Of a stretch of 64,000 nt of DNA, positions 1 through 13,906 are shown piece by piece (position 1 is the stretch's first letter; each line of letters starts with the position of its first letter). A program made the position numbers and the translations under genes. The notes beneath the pieces are model-generated. The model saw only the letters and a program-made list of their open reading frames with translations, was not told the origin of the DNA and made no database searches. The stretch comes from Glandiceps talaboti. Lineage: Eukaryota > Hemichordata > Enteropneusta > Spengelidae. The stretch spans positions 13,149,651 through 13,213,650 of the forward strand of contig NC_135563.1 in NCBI RefSeq assembly GCF_964340395.1, written 5' to 3'.

Positions 1-1160
1 ATAATGTAACCCATTTCTCTAATACCATCAGTACCTGTAAAATAATAGACTTTTGTGATCTCTTTTAATTAAATGTATGTTAAGAATAAGACCAAGACAC
101 AAACATATCATTATACTGCCCTCTAGTGTTAAACATATTGTAGGCATTTGATTATATCAGTATTGAGCTAAGTTGTATATCAATTTATTTATTTTGAAAT
201 TGTTTGTTTCTCTGTTTTAGAAAGTGTCAGAAAATTATATGCATGTTGTTACTCAGTGTCACGTCACTGTCAGTGATGAATATTATTTATTTATCTGCAC
301 GTAAATATTCCATACTCGGGAAGACTGAATAAATTACGACTGTAACATACAAATTACGTGTTAAGAAAATGCCATTATTTTAAAGTACATACAGCATGAG
401 GGAAACTGAAAGTAATGTATGGACAATTTGACATTTCAATGTTTTTGAAATTTAGACATGCATGTCAATATTGACTATTTGAAATTTAGGAAATAATATA
501 TTTATATCAAAATGTTGTTCACTGCATGCTTGCTAGATATCTGTGGAAAAACTCAATGATAATACATTAACACCTAGTGTGAATCTGGCTGTATACATGC
601 AAAGTGTTAGAAAATTATATATCAATGTGTGTTTGTGTCATATCATTGTCAATGGTGACTTTTTGTCTACTGGTATATGTAAAGCATCAATGTTTATGAA
701 GATTGAAAAGTCAAGAAATTATGGCTGAAAGATACAAGTTAGGCGTGAAGGCCATAGAAATATCAGGTGTGAAGTGTGATCACACTTTAACACACTTCAA
801 GCAAATTAGCGTGACCTTCTACACACATAGCCACACTTTTATGTGGAATATATCTTCTGAGTAATGCTATACTATTCCTGATACAATAGCATAAACTGGG
901 TGCATTGACCTGTCAAAACCACTTCTTCTTTCCTTCAGTAAGAATATATGCTTCTAAAGCTTATATTTAAACCATTGTCTGCAAACTGCCTTTCTAGCAA
1001 TGACGCAGAGTATAATTACGTACTCTAGTTTATGTACCAGATATTTCTGAAAACTTGCTCTTTAGGGGCTATTTGGAATAATGAGACATTCAGACCCACT
1101 AAAAAGATCCAGGTATTATTATGATGATTATGGTATCATCAAGTAGAAGTAAAAATGTAC
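1..1160. other. Intron or flank of the ankyrin/ARM gene, no gene seen
   Basis: AT-rich and without supportable coding sequence on either strand. The only structure noticed is a palindrome around 768-786 (AAGTGTGATCACACTT) followed by an imperfect inverted copy of GTGTGAAGTGTG. Confidence 0.5.
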
Positions 1161-1454
1161 CTTCAAGTGAAGCTGGTCCATACAACCATATTCTTCATGA
1201 TTGGTTCTGTTATTCAGTATTCCTCCATTTCTACTATTCAAGGTATGATTGTCTACTGTGTTATGGACATGTACCTCTGCCATGGTTACTACCTGATAAG
1301 GCTGTAGTGATTGCTGTTCACAATTTGATGACATTGGCAAGTTGTCCGAAAACAAACCTGGTGATTTGTTTTCATTGGTCCACATCAAATGTATAATCAA
1401 TCGTAGAATAAGAACTGGATGCACATAATTTGGAAGAAGTGACAGCACTGTGTC
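1161..1454 (-). CDS. Exon 6, last exon seen in the window
   Basis: Acceptor AATTTTCAG at 1455, donor AAG/GTACAT at 1160, 294 nt (98 codons), phase 0 on both sides, fitting exon 5. It starts DTVLSLLPNYVHPVLILRLI (helical) and continues into a polar Asn/Ser/His-rich stretch. No following exon was recognised in 1-1160, so the gene probably continues left of the window. An unseen exon between 5 and 6 is possible. Confidence 0.6.
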
Positions 1455-4400
1455 CTGAAAATTCTCTGGATAGGTTGCAGAAGACTTTGCTGCGGAGGAT
1501 TCATTGTCCTGTCAGAAAGGAACATAGCTTTAACAAAGAATGCATCATGAAATAAACTTTTTAAACTTTTGCCATTTTAAAATAAACTTTTGCTAGTACT
1601 TCGTTCAAGAAAATTACAACTTATTCTCTCAGTTATAAAAGCAATTTTAAAAAAATCTTAGGTACCATACAAATTTTTTTTTAGTAGAGGTCAAAATGGT
1701 ATTAGCAATTTTTGAATTCAATACAGCCACAAAAATACTGTGTTAACTCTATGGGAAAATAAAAGATTGACAACTTCTTTGAAAACATGATCATAAAGCC
1801 CAAAGCTCTTGCATTATTTCAAAAGGACCTAGAGCAAGCCTTCATCTGGCAAAGTTTAGAGAGAATTCATAAAAAGGAAAGTATTGTGATGTTTCCTACA
1901 TGTCTGTTAAATCTTTGTAGATAAATTATTTCAAAAACTAATTCTTGAGCTTCACAAGGATCTACATGTAGGTTGTTTGAAAGCCTCATTCCAAAACAGC
2001 CCTCTAGAACTGTAATGTGCCCTCTAAGCCAATTATATATATTTGCATCTATGGTGAAAGGTCACTAACTGTAAACATTAACTACGACATAGGGATGGTA
2101 TTTGATGTCAAATTGGGGTCATGTTTTATGAGTGAACCCAGTCTCTTGTGTCAATTTGACTAAATCATGCCGCTGGCAAATTTTCCATCTTCAAAGAAAC
2201 TATAAATGAGACAACACATATATCTACCGACTTCCTGCTTTATAACCATCTATTTTACCTGTTACAATCTGTCACCTTAATTAAATATCAATACTTTACA
2301 TTTATGAGTCTTCTGGGTGGTGAAATAATTTCAACTTGTATTTCAAATACAAGATTCCTCAGAACTGATGTTATACAATGATACGCATAGGAAAAACTCC
2401 CAATTCTGTTTATGTGATGCTGTAAGATTCCTTAGGCCTAAGCAATAAAAAAAATGTGTGGTTCCGGCTACGTTCAATTTTAGAATAGATGGGGTAGGTA
2501 GATTTTTTATTTTATTTTTTTTTGTGTGAGTGTCTAGTTCAGGTTTTCCATTGTTTTCTAAATGGTTTCTGTGTTGTTTATTTCTTCCTATCAGATGTAC
2601 AACCATTGCATATTGAAAGACCAGTTTTTAGATTGTCTTTTTAAGTTGATGGCAGTTTCCGCATTCACTATTTCTCATGAGACTTCACAATTTTTAAGAT
2701 TTTATTATTTTTTTCTCGAATACGTAAAGAAAGTTTAGGATCGGCAGTGAAAAGCTAGGTGGGGGGTCGGGTAACCAGAACCAAACAATTAATTTTTTTT
2801 AAGCCTTATTAAAATCAAATTCATGATAAACATGTACCTGGTTTTTGTTGTCAAAGCTACTTTGTGTATTGGTTTCATATCCAAGAATAATTCCCTGGAT
2901 GAGCCAGTCAATGTGTGCTGGTGTGACATTACAGGCGTCAGTGCTCTGTCCAGCAAAGTCATCTACCAGAGGAAGCAGATTAATAATTATTTATTTCAAA
3001 TTACATCTCTTACAACACACTGTATTCAGGCATTCATCAACCATAGACCCTGGAGTGAACATGTTTTACATCAATAGGCCTTTCCAAAATTTGCCATGGT
3101 GGCGCTCTACTTCCTTTCTGTGTGTACTTTGGGGGTATACATGGTATAGGTTACTTGGTTAATCATAGAGCATTGTTGCTTTCCTCGATGTCTGAGCAAT
3201 ATGAAAAACATCCCTGATTTACACTTCTACAGAATACCAATGGACAAAGCTCTAAGAAACGGTACAATGAGGTGATGACATCCCCAATTTGAGTGAGGGC
3301 ACTGTATTCTCAATTTCCTGTTTGCAGTCTGCAATGGACTATTTAAAAAAAAAAAACAGCAATATACATTGTATACATGCATTATGTAATTTCATAAAAC
3401 TCATTCTCAACTGGGGATATCGGGGGATGCTGAAAACATACATTATATTTGTCCGCCCAGCATCACCTCTCAGATACAAGTTTGAAAACTGTACCAATCT
3501 CATTATTAAAATGTAATGAATTTCGGATTATAATATTTAAATTGAGTTGGGGAGACAGTGTACTCCTAAGATTCCTGAAGATGAAAGATTCTGTAAATTT
3601 TGTCAAAATATGGTAGAAGATGAATTTCGTCATTTAATTCTTTGTTCTCATTATACAAATGAGAGAAAGGCACTTTTTTCTTCTTTGTCATTAAATAATT
3701 CAAATTTTCATTCCTTAATGAACAAACGTAAATTTTAAAGATGTGTCCAATGGAAATGTTATTGTTAGGCATAGCCTGCTAATGCTACACATCACATACA
3801 TGTACAGTGTAACACACACGAAAGTCGAAATGTAAACAAATGTGAAATTGCGGCCACCAATGTTCAAGAGACGTCCTCTCCGGTTACCATGAGTGACATT
3901 GCTACCTAGAATTCTGTCAGCTTTGTAAGGGAAACATTTTCTACATACCCTGATTATATCCGAAAGTTTCACTAATAAGAAGAACCTTCGCGTGTGGTCG
4001 TAAATAGGGGTAAACTGCTGACGAACTTTCTGTACTTCCGGTAAGCTATGTTGAAAGTAGTACCGCGCAAACTATTCACTCACAGTGTGCATACACGCAA
4101 TAAAGTAAGACGTCGCATATCAACCTTGTTTGCTTGATGCAATCCAATTTCTTCGACCAGTCATATCTATAAATTCATTTTTATTTCTTTTCGGGGCAAT
4201 AGTTGCACGCCCTCTTGACATATGACACGAATGACTTGCCAATCGAAAGAGGTTTAGATCTATCCGCCACTCCTTGAGTGATGGTCATTTGTCTGAGTCG
4301 ATTTGATTGGTTAACAAGTACAGTGGTCACTTTTTACATGTTTTATCGTCTGCAACTTTCAGCAAGATTTCGAGGTGAATGAAGGTACTTCCAATTCTGG

Positions 4401-7400
4401 CATTTTATAATCTTCAAGGATATTGTCATGTAGTTCAAGCAGTATTTCGCGTGCATGCTATTTGCAAAACGCAATGAAAAGCAAGTTCAAACTGTAAGCG
4501 GACACAACACGTCACAACAAGAGGTAAGTTATATACTTTGCTTGAAGCACACGTGCAGGCAATGGTAGAATTCTTTTCTATGTCTGTGTGGCACAAGTGA
4601 GCTCACGTGTACTGAACGGCCACAATATGGCATGACGCTATACAACATTACATCTTTGTCAAGTTTGCATTCAGAAAAAAGTCATTTCACTACACGTATA
4701 AAAAATGCACTTATAGTTCAATCAGGTTTCTTACCGTTAAAACAGTTACGATACGTATGGTCTGTCGCCGAGTCAAATTGTCCAATGTAAACCAGTATTT
4801 TTGTGGCAAGCCATTTAATATACTGAATACATTTCGTGTCTCTCTCTTCACTTTTTAAGGACATAGCAGATGATAACAATTTTCTCATCTCTTCTGGGAC
4901 GCCACAAGATATCAATGCATCATGCCGTTCGGGGTCCACAATGAGCGTACTGATAATTTGTAATAGGAAACACTGCAAATGCTGAAAGAAATTGATGGGA
5001 GAAAGAAAACAGTCAACACTAAGGTACGTGTAGTTATACCATTATCCCTTGACACAGTAGGATTAGACGCCTATAGATAAACAAAACGATAAAAACTACA
5101 ATCATATTATAGTATTTTGATCCAAGTACTCTACTAAAATCATTTATGGCAATTTATCACGAATGACTTGGTCGCATCTAAAAGTCACTATCGGTTAAGA
5201 ATGAACCTTAGTGAAGACACTTAATTTCAGAATAATGTATTGATTGATATGACTGACCCTGTTATCTGCAATGCTGATGAACTCTAACAACTTCCCAACA
5301 TGTCCCTTGGTGATCAATTGATGTTGGATCTTTGGAAGATTACTAGCGAAGGCTAATGCTCTACCACATAGAACTTGTATCATGTCGACGGGTGACTCTA
5401 TCAATGTCAGTTTATTCTTGGTTTTTGGTGCAGGTCTTTCATGCGCCCCTGCTTTCCCTTTTAGTAGGAGAATAGTATTCTCTAGAATACCTAATAGAAG
5501 CGCAGGGTCACTTTTACCTATTATTTGAAGTGGTGTTGTTCCATGGTAAGCATTAACGGTATCGGTGCTCTTCCCTTCATTTGTGGAATACAATTTCCGC
5601 TTTCTTCGGAATGATGCTCGTATACCTGAAGATATTCTAAAATCGGGAGCACGAATTGCAGCCATCTTTTTAAGACAACCTTTCTTTCCGATCGAAAATT
5701 CATCCCTATCTCTTGGTATCAATGGAGATCTCTTATCACAACAGTTTGTACTTTTCGTTGAGTTTGTGTATTGTGTCATGGTCTTTGATTTGAAAATAAT
5801 ACTGGGTGCCGTTCGATTGAGCCCTTCATCATTTCTTGAGATTAGCATACTGAGTGGAGATATAATCGGATCCAACTTTTCAGAAGATTGGTTATCATCG
5901 TTTGGCGTTTCTTTAAGCGGGGTCGTCTTTTTCTTTGTAGAACAAGGTTGACTTTTTTGTGGTGTCTGTTTCCGAGTCATGTATTCGCGTGCAATGATAA
6001 TTCTGTTGATGACCATTAACGCGTTGAATTGTAATGATAAATTAGAACCAGCAAGGAATTCCAAGGCACACTGTACAAGGATAGATTGATGACGTCTTTG
6101 CCAGGTACCATCAGAATTATCGTTTTCATTGTTAGACACATGGCCAAGAGGTGGCGTTGTGTCTTCCATTCTGGTACAAACCTGATTTTAAAAGATGTAG
6201 AAAAAAATTACATAAACTTTTCAATAACCATTCAAAAAGTATTTTGCCAGGACGTCTGGGGCAATTATTGAGCGCCGTTCCGATTCTAATTCTAGACAGC
6301 GCCACCATATACTTGTATAGTTAGCTGTGTGTTTCAACACAGCCAATATAATCGATATCGTCAAAAAATTATGGGGAAAATAAAGTAACGTCATTCATCG
6401 CCGCTGATATTGTAGTCAGCGCCATAAATTCTTTGACATAGACGTATATATATAGGATCATGGATAAAGTCATCAGAACACTTGTCTGTGATCAGAACAA
6501 GTCATATCTATGGCTCATACAATATCCCAATCTTTGTTTATGCGACATAGGAACGTCCGCAAAGAAATACAGAACATAATAGATAACAATAGGGAAACCG
6601 AAACAACAAACAATTCCTGCCTCGAACAAGCTGCAAGACCAGTGTGCTTTTTGTAGCAATAAACTGAATGATGGTAAAGCTTTTCAATAAACAACTCATT
6701 ATCGCTAATGTTTATATTTTGAACTTAGATGTACCTGATTTAGAGCTGAATAGCCCGTAATCTTTTTTACTAACATTATTATGATCTCACCAACAATGCT
6801 GTAATATTATTTTAAATAGAATTCTTATACCATGCGCAAGTCAAGTTGAAAAAAAAATATGGAATAGTATACTCTGGTCGTTCTACGTCACGACAACGCG
6901 CGCCGATGTCACAGTATGTCACGCGTGTCTAAGTCACTGGTTCTGCCGTGTTCGAAATAGGTTCAAAATTACCATTACTTTCCCCGATTTTTCTTTGATG
7001 TTACTGGCGCTGCAGGTGATATATTAGTCATCAATATTTTTCTTCATTCATCCGGAAAATACTCGTGACCTAAGGGTTGTCACTACGAGTCACTCGACGA
7101 GTAGTGATAAAGGCCCTTTAGGCCACTCGTATTTTCTTTGGCTGAACGAAGAAAAATATTGGGGAATAACATCAAAGTATATCAGTCAGCTAGATGTTTC
7201 GCATCATCAAGATTTATTACCAAACTAGAGTTCCATGGATTAAAAGGATGTACAGAAAATGGCATCATCGTATGATTCCAATAAAGTGTCGCGAGGAAAT
7301 ACGTAGTCTCATAGATACGACTAGAAATATGATAAAATTGCCGAACGAAAATAATAAATAGTTTTATAGATGTTGATGAAAATGTATGGTAAAATGATAG

Positions 7401-10400
7401 ATACATTGTTGAGACAGTAAAAGGGTGAATTAAATAAACAATAACACCACTTATAAACCTAAACTTTGCAGACAGCATAACATTCTAGTGAAGAGTGATA
7501 AGACCGACTTTGATACTTGTCAGATGCGATTAGTTCCAACATGAATAGGATGTGGATACTTCAGTTTTCTTAGACACGCCAAATACACTGGAAAAAACTT
7601 TCAAGTATTCATAATCAAACATGTGTGGATAATGTTTGTAAGGAAGAATCACTTCAAAGGATTTTCCCTTTACAACACTACCTAAGTACTCCGGCGATTA
7701 CTTTGTCGCAGCGGCTACGACAGGCTGAGTGTGCCATTAGTGCAAGTATTTACGATGTGGTTTGAATGATAGTTTTGAAAGAACTTATCGATGGATACAT
7801 ATGTGCTAGATACGTAAACTAAATGATGATAATAGACGAACTGTGTTCATCATCTATTTCACAGTATGCCATGATTCAGTAGCGCTGGTGATGAACGATG
7901 TGATGATCGTCTTTACATTGCAGGCGTACATAATAAAGTGAAGCAGACTTATGAGTGATTGCTTTTATTGAACCTAGATCGCTCATGGTTAATTAATTTC
8001 CAAGTAACAACGTGTTTTGTTTTAATACTGAGTGTATATAAAAGTTCATTTCAAAGACTATCATTTTCATTGTGTAGGAGTATGTCCAACTATGAAGGTT
8101 TCATCACTTTACGTAATTTTATACTTGATTGTGTGTTTGAGGACCCATTAAAACTGCACTGGCAGCAACATTAGCATAATTTTGTCGATCAGATAATCAA
8201 CAATTTATTCACTAAAATACCAATAATTAGACATTGTACATGTTAATTATGGGTCGGTTGTATCACTGTAAGTAGTAAAGGTTGCAATCGTGATTGCATT
8301 TTGGCGCTGATTTTATCAATTTGATTGGATTCCTTGCACTATACACTATATGTAAAGCCACACAAATACATTTACCTGCAGGTGACTAAATATAGCAGTA
8401 TAGTGTACGATATTATGATTAATCATTATATCTAACAGATATAATCATTATAGCTAGTGCAGCTTGAATGTATATAAGAAAATGTACGGGTTAGTCGTTT
8501 AAAACCTTATTTACTGTTGAGAAAAGATCATTTGAAGATATATCGACCCTAACCTTGACCTTTTTTCATCTCCCCCACAAAACGAAGACACTAGCATAAT
8601 TCTGTGACTGAATATCGTCATGGTGGTTTTTAAAACATTAATTTATAATTACTACCTAAAATGGGTATATTAATTTTATAAACAAACCTAGACTAATGGG
8701 AACGTAGATATATGTATATATATAAAGTCCACTGGAACCTAATTGACTGTTGTAAATATTAATATAGCTAGATGTTGAGACGTTTTTGTTTCGAGCAATG
8801 CAATATCTGTAATGATAAGTAAGTGATAGTCTGACTGTAAAAAAATGCACTAGACAGGCCTTGTGGTTATTGTCACGTGACTGTACTAAAGAGTGAACAA
8901 ACACGGAAGGACATGTAAATTTCTTGTTTGATATCATGTATCGTGATTCTGTTCAAATTTGGCAAAAGCTTTAAATGCAAGGGGCTTTGAAATCTTTGAA
9001 AGCTAGACGACATCCTACTATTTCTGCCATGTCTACGCATAGCGATTCAACCCTTGTGTCCGCTCCCTTATTTTCATGCATGAACTTTCTGTATTCAAAA
9101 TGATTCCATCCTCACGGTCAAATGTCATTTCATATTTGTCACAATTGCTTTATCACATTTAAGTGTATACATCAATTCCGTTCCTTAAATTGACGCTCTT
9201 TTTGCAATTATAAGTTTGATGAACATGTGCTTGGCAACGAAAGGTCAGCCTTTGTAATTATATCAAATACGACCGAATTACGGCTCTTTTGACATGTAAA
9301 ATCTACACTCTGTGCATATCACGATAACGTAGTGATTTAAGTATATAAACCATCAATGCAAGAATTTTCCCTAACTTGGCTACATTCACATCTAGACATT
9401 GGCGTTCTTAGCCGAATATTAAAATCAAATTAAATTTTTTTAATATGATAACTCCCTCTAGGCTTTGGTCTAAAAGAACAAAATCCCACTACAAATGTGT
9501 TATTTTATATTATGCATGTGTACATAACTTGTTTTGTTATTACTTTAAATACAATAAAGGGACAATCAAAGAGGTAACAAATGTACAATAGGTGTAAGCC
9601 ACTGCAATATCTGCAAAGAAAGTGTACAGAAATATGTTACTCGGGATAAAGATTTTTTGATCATTGCGTTTAATGGCATGATAGAATATGTAAAAAAAAA
9701 ACACTGCTATATGAGATTCAGTTATACAAATACAAATGTCTTGTACTGTATTGTATACGTAAGTATACTCTTTGATCTATGATCTACCTTTTCTGCTGAA
9801 ACTGACTTTCCTTTGGATAGGATACTTAGTTTTACTATATGTCGTCATCGGAGAATTCGTGATAATAACATTTAAATCTCTCATTAAAATAAACTTTATG
9901 TGAAAAATAAACTTGGCTAAATCCCACAATATTTAAATCTGTTGTACGAAATCGCTGTGAATAAATCTTGCTGAATCAAATTTCCCATTGACTTCAAATT
10001 TTCTATAACACTCCCTTTGCAAAGTTTCAACGTCTTTTGCAAAAGTTACCCTTCCGTTCATTGAACTGAACATGAGTGAACTTCAAATGAACTCTCATCA
10101 TTACGTATTCATGACTATACACAAAGATACATGTCTAGTTCACCCAATTACGTGGCATCAACCAGGGTGCAACGGCAGAGGTAAAGTAACTCCGGTTATA
10201 ACGTATTCCTTTCACCTAACATATTTTTGAAGATATTAAAGATGATGTATCTACGTGACTTGAATCAATAATGCGACAATCGCGGAATTCCTCCACGTAC
10301 CAATATATCGTATTTAATTATGTTTAATACTGATATTGCTAATATAACTTCTTTCATTATTTCTGAATATTAATAAAAATACATGTGCACTAGGACGTAA

Positions 10401-13400
10401 GAGAAGCTGTTACTAAAAACCCGTTTGACGTTGTGTGTATGACTACAGCCTACAATATAATCACATTAATCATGTCCTAGTCTTGTCCCTAGGGTAGTCG
10501 TGATTTGCTCGAGTTTTAGTTCTGGAATGGAATGCGAGAGGCTTTGTCTTAATTATCCGCTGTGATAAAATTCTTCTGCGAGGCTAAAATCTAGAATTCT
10601 AATGACACGTATCATGTTCAGGAACCTTAAATGCGGATATTGTGACATGTAGACAAATGTCAAAGGGTTACAGAGAAGCAATTACCTATGGCTAAAGGTG
10701 TGCAAAGAAGACAGAAAAATACCCACAAACAATTCTACCCGTCGACATATTTGACTCTCCGTACTGTTCTTCCAATTATGCATCCTTTGTCACGTCTTTA
10801 GTGTCACGGCAATTCTATTCTACATTTCAACACAGTCCCTTTACCACGTAGTACTACTGCGATTTAAGAAAACGGTTTATCGTTTAACTTTCATGTTTGC
10901 TCTTGTGAGGACAGAATACTTGCAATATTCCCAGTCAGTTTCAGCACATTAAAACTTTCCTTTTTCATTCGATTTTCTCCTAATTTTAGTTTGTTTTTCA
11001 TCAGGCCTAAACTATGCGAAATCATTCTTTATGAAAGTTTTTATGAATGTGGTCACATTAAATTAACATTTCAGCAGACTACTGTACAATTCTAGCAAGA
11101 GTTAATTTTCTTATTCCAGTCTAATAAGTAACATTAAAGCGACAATTTGATTTGATCAAATTCTTCAAACGAATTAAATAGCTTAGACTTTACATTTAAG
11201 TGAACGTCAGGGACTTGTAATTGTCAGGGACTCGCCATACATGCTCCGTGATATAAGAAGAATTGAGTAGGTGTGTATATTGTGATGTTCTATCTGTGAT
11301 CATATAGAACGTCATACATGACGAGTTTTCGATATGATAAGACTGTAAAAGTAATGCAATCAAATTAGTGTTTTCAAAATGTAACATACTGTTATAAAAT
11401 CATATATGAGAGTACAACAATGAACTGAACTCTTAAATCATTCATTGGTTTTATTTTAGAAGCGTTGCAATAACCTATGCATTTTGAAAAACAACTTTGG
11501 TAGGAAATGTCGCTATTCGAAGTATGACATCTCTGAGCAAATGAAGTATATTCTAACGATAGTTTCCTTGAACCATGCTTCAGGATTCGCCTAGAAAATG
11601 TCATAATAACAGTGTTTATTTAATTCCTGTTTGTCCATATAGTGGCCTTATGTATGAGGATAGGAATTTTGATTTATAAAACAATTTTTATCCTGGCTTG
11701 CTAGTTGAAAAAATCAATGCGAAACAATATTTACCAAGTCTGTGTGTATAACTCAATACTTCGCAAAAAGCTAAACAATGTGTAAAAAGTTTGATATTGT
11801 ACGTACAATGACAAACATTTTGCATGTTTTATTAATCTTTTGCAATGTATTGAGTTACAATCAAGGACTTGGCATATGTCGTTTCACATTGATTTTTCAA
11901 GTAGGATGCCATGATAAAATAGTTTTATAAATTAAAAATCACAAAATAACTACCCCATCCTCATCTACATGATAAGAGACATTCTTTAAAACCATCTGAA
12001 CTCAGCCAACACACAGACTGTGTGAAGTTTGTCAATATGTTTTACTGTGTTATCTAGCGTAATTAACTTGTGGTTGTCTGCGACTCTGTCTTGACCTGAG
12101 AACAAAGTACTAAAGTCACTAAGAAGGAAGATAAATTGGCATCTCTGAACAATCTTAAAACTGTCGATGGTGTCCTAAAAATCAATTAATTATAAAAAGA
12201 CGCACCTCCAAGAGTGTGTTGAGTAGCCTTGTGATATGTGCAACGATGTCTGTTTCGATAATACCGTTTGATAGTAGCACCATGCCTGGAATACATCGTC
12301 GTAACTCAGACACTATCTGATAAGTACATTCAGGATTGGTGGCTAATCTCTGCAGCTGAATAAGACTTTGCTCTACAAGTAAAGACGAAAATAAAATATG
12401 AAAGCACCATTTTATAAAGACACTCTCCAGTATGAGAAATGAATAATCTTCATCTTGTACTCTGGTATGTACAAAGACAAGTAAGGAAGGAAACATGAAT
12501 CTTCGATGAAGGGTTTATTAATGAAATATCGTACTCTAACTATTAGTTATTTGATAAATGTGCACTAACAAATGCAGTCAAAGAATGTTGCTTACATGTA
12601 CTTGACGGTTATTTCACATAATACATTCAAAGAATGTCTTCACAACGTACAGCTACTTTCAACGTACGTTTCACATTAGTCTTTGAGTATCGCTAAACAT
12701 AAAGGCACAGTAACCAACATCACAAAATGTCGATGATTCAATGCACTAACACTTTCGACAAACACACAGCGGATAAAATGCGTCTGTGAGGATTAATACT
12801 ATAAAGTTTTCAGTTTAATACTTGTAAAGGTTTGCCGACATAATTTCTTTCACAAATGTGTGCATCGTCGACTATTTAGTTTGAACTGAAAAGTGCAAAG
12901 GTGATTACCACGTTTCACAAATCTTTACAAATATGTTTTTTGAACAATATACAGAAAAATTAATCACATCATGATAACACCTAGAAATGCGTCAGCTACA
13001 TATCTAGTTCATAATCCACATGGCCACTGAATATAACATTTCTGTGCCTTTAGCAACTTTTAGAATACATGGAAAGCTTTGACAAAATACACCGTCTCAA
13101 ACCTGTGAAACTACTGGTGCTATGGCAACGCTACTAGACGATGGCGAATGTCTAATGCATATAGGAATAGGTTCGGTCGAATCCGCGTGTATGCCTGATG
13201 AAGGAGGTGAGTTCTTTCAAACCCAAGAAAATGTGAAATACTACAGTGTGCATATACACCTCAATTAATTTAGAGAATTTGATCAAATAGCAGCTATTTT
13301 TTTTGTAAAAGTTAACCATTCGAACAATATCTCAGGCATAAATTAAGACACAATTCAAGCGCCTATATCCCAATACATTTTTTATTGTAACAGTTAGATT

Positions 13401-13868
13401 TTACCTTGCCGTTTGGAGTCAAGATCAAGCCTCGTCTTGTATATCATAGACTTATATTTGCAGTCAAATGTAGCCGATTCTTTTTTAATGATGTACAAAA
13501 AGGGTATTGCTAGGCATGGTACGCATAACGTATTTTGGTGCTCGAACAAATCAATTTCAACAGAATGGCAGCCATACTTGACTGGAGTAATATACTAAAT
13601 GCTACAAAAGTATGACCTGAGTGTCTTTGACATAATGAGATTACTGGTTGTGGTAACTGCGAAAGGCCTTAAAAGTAACAATATGAATAGTTGTCGTGAG
13701 AGTCAATGTATGCAATGAAAACTTATTTTCATGCGCATTAAATTATTATAGTACTTTTGCTTGTTAAGAAACCTGTCTTAGCGAAGCTAACTGATCGCCT
13801 TATCCATCAGTCATAGTACGACATGCTTCATGGTTTTTACCGTCCATATAGAAGGGGAGTGTAATGGT

Positions 13869-13906
<38 letters not shown>

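Larger units (their letters stand above)
6182..12205. other. 6-kb intron of the ankyrin/ARM gene
   Basis: Holds a short foldback MITE (7022-7170) and a larger palindromic element (11641-11978). I see no other coding sequence or RNA gene. The rest is AT-rich unique sequence. Confidence 0.5.

Noticed and set aside
3715-3972. 85-codon minus-strand frame with a Cys/Arg-rich middle
   Set aside because: Tempting composition, but it has no matching splice phases with the surrounding gene and overlaps the LINE fragment.
5565-5951. 128-codon plus-strand frame
   Set aside because: Exactly antisense to exon 3 of the ankyrin/ARM gene, which has better domain and splice support.
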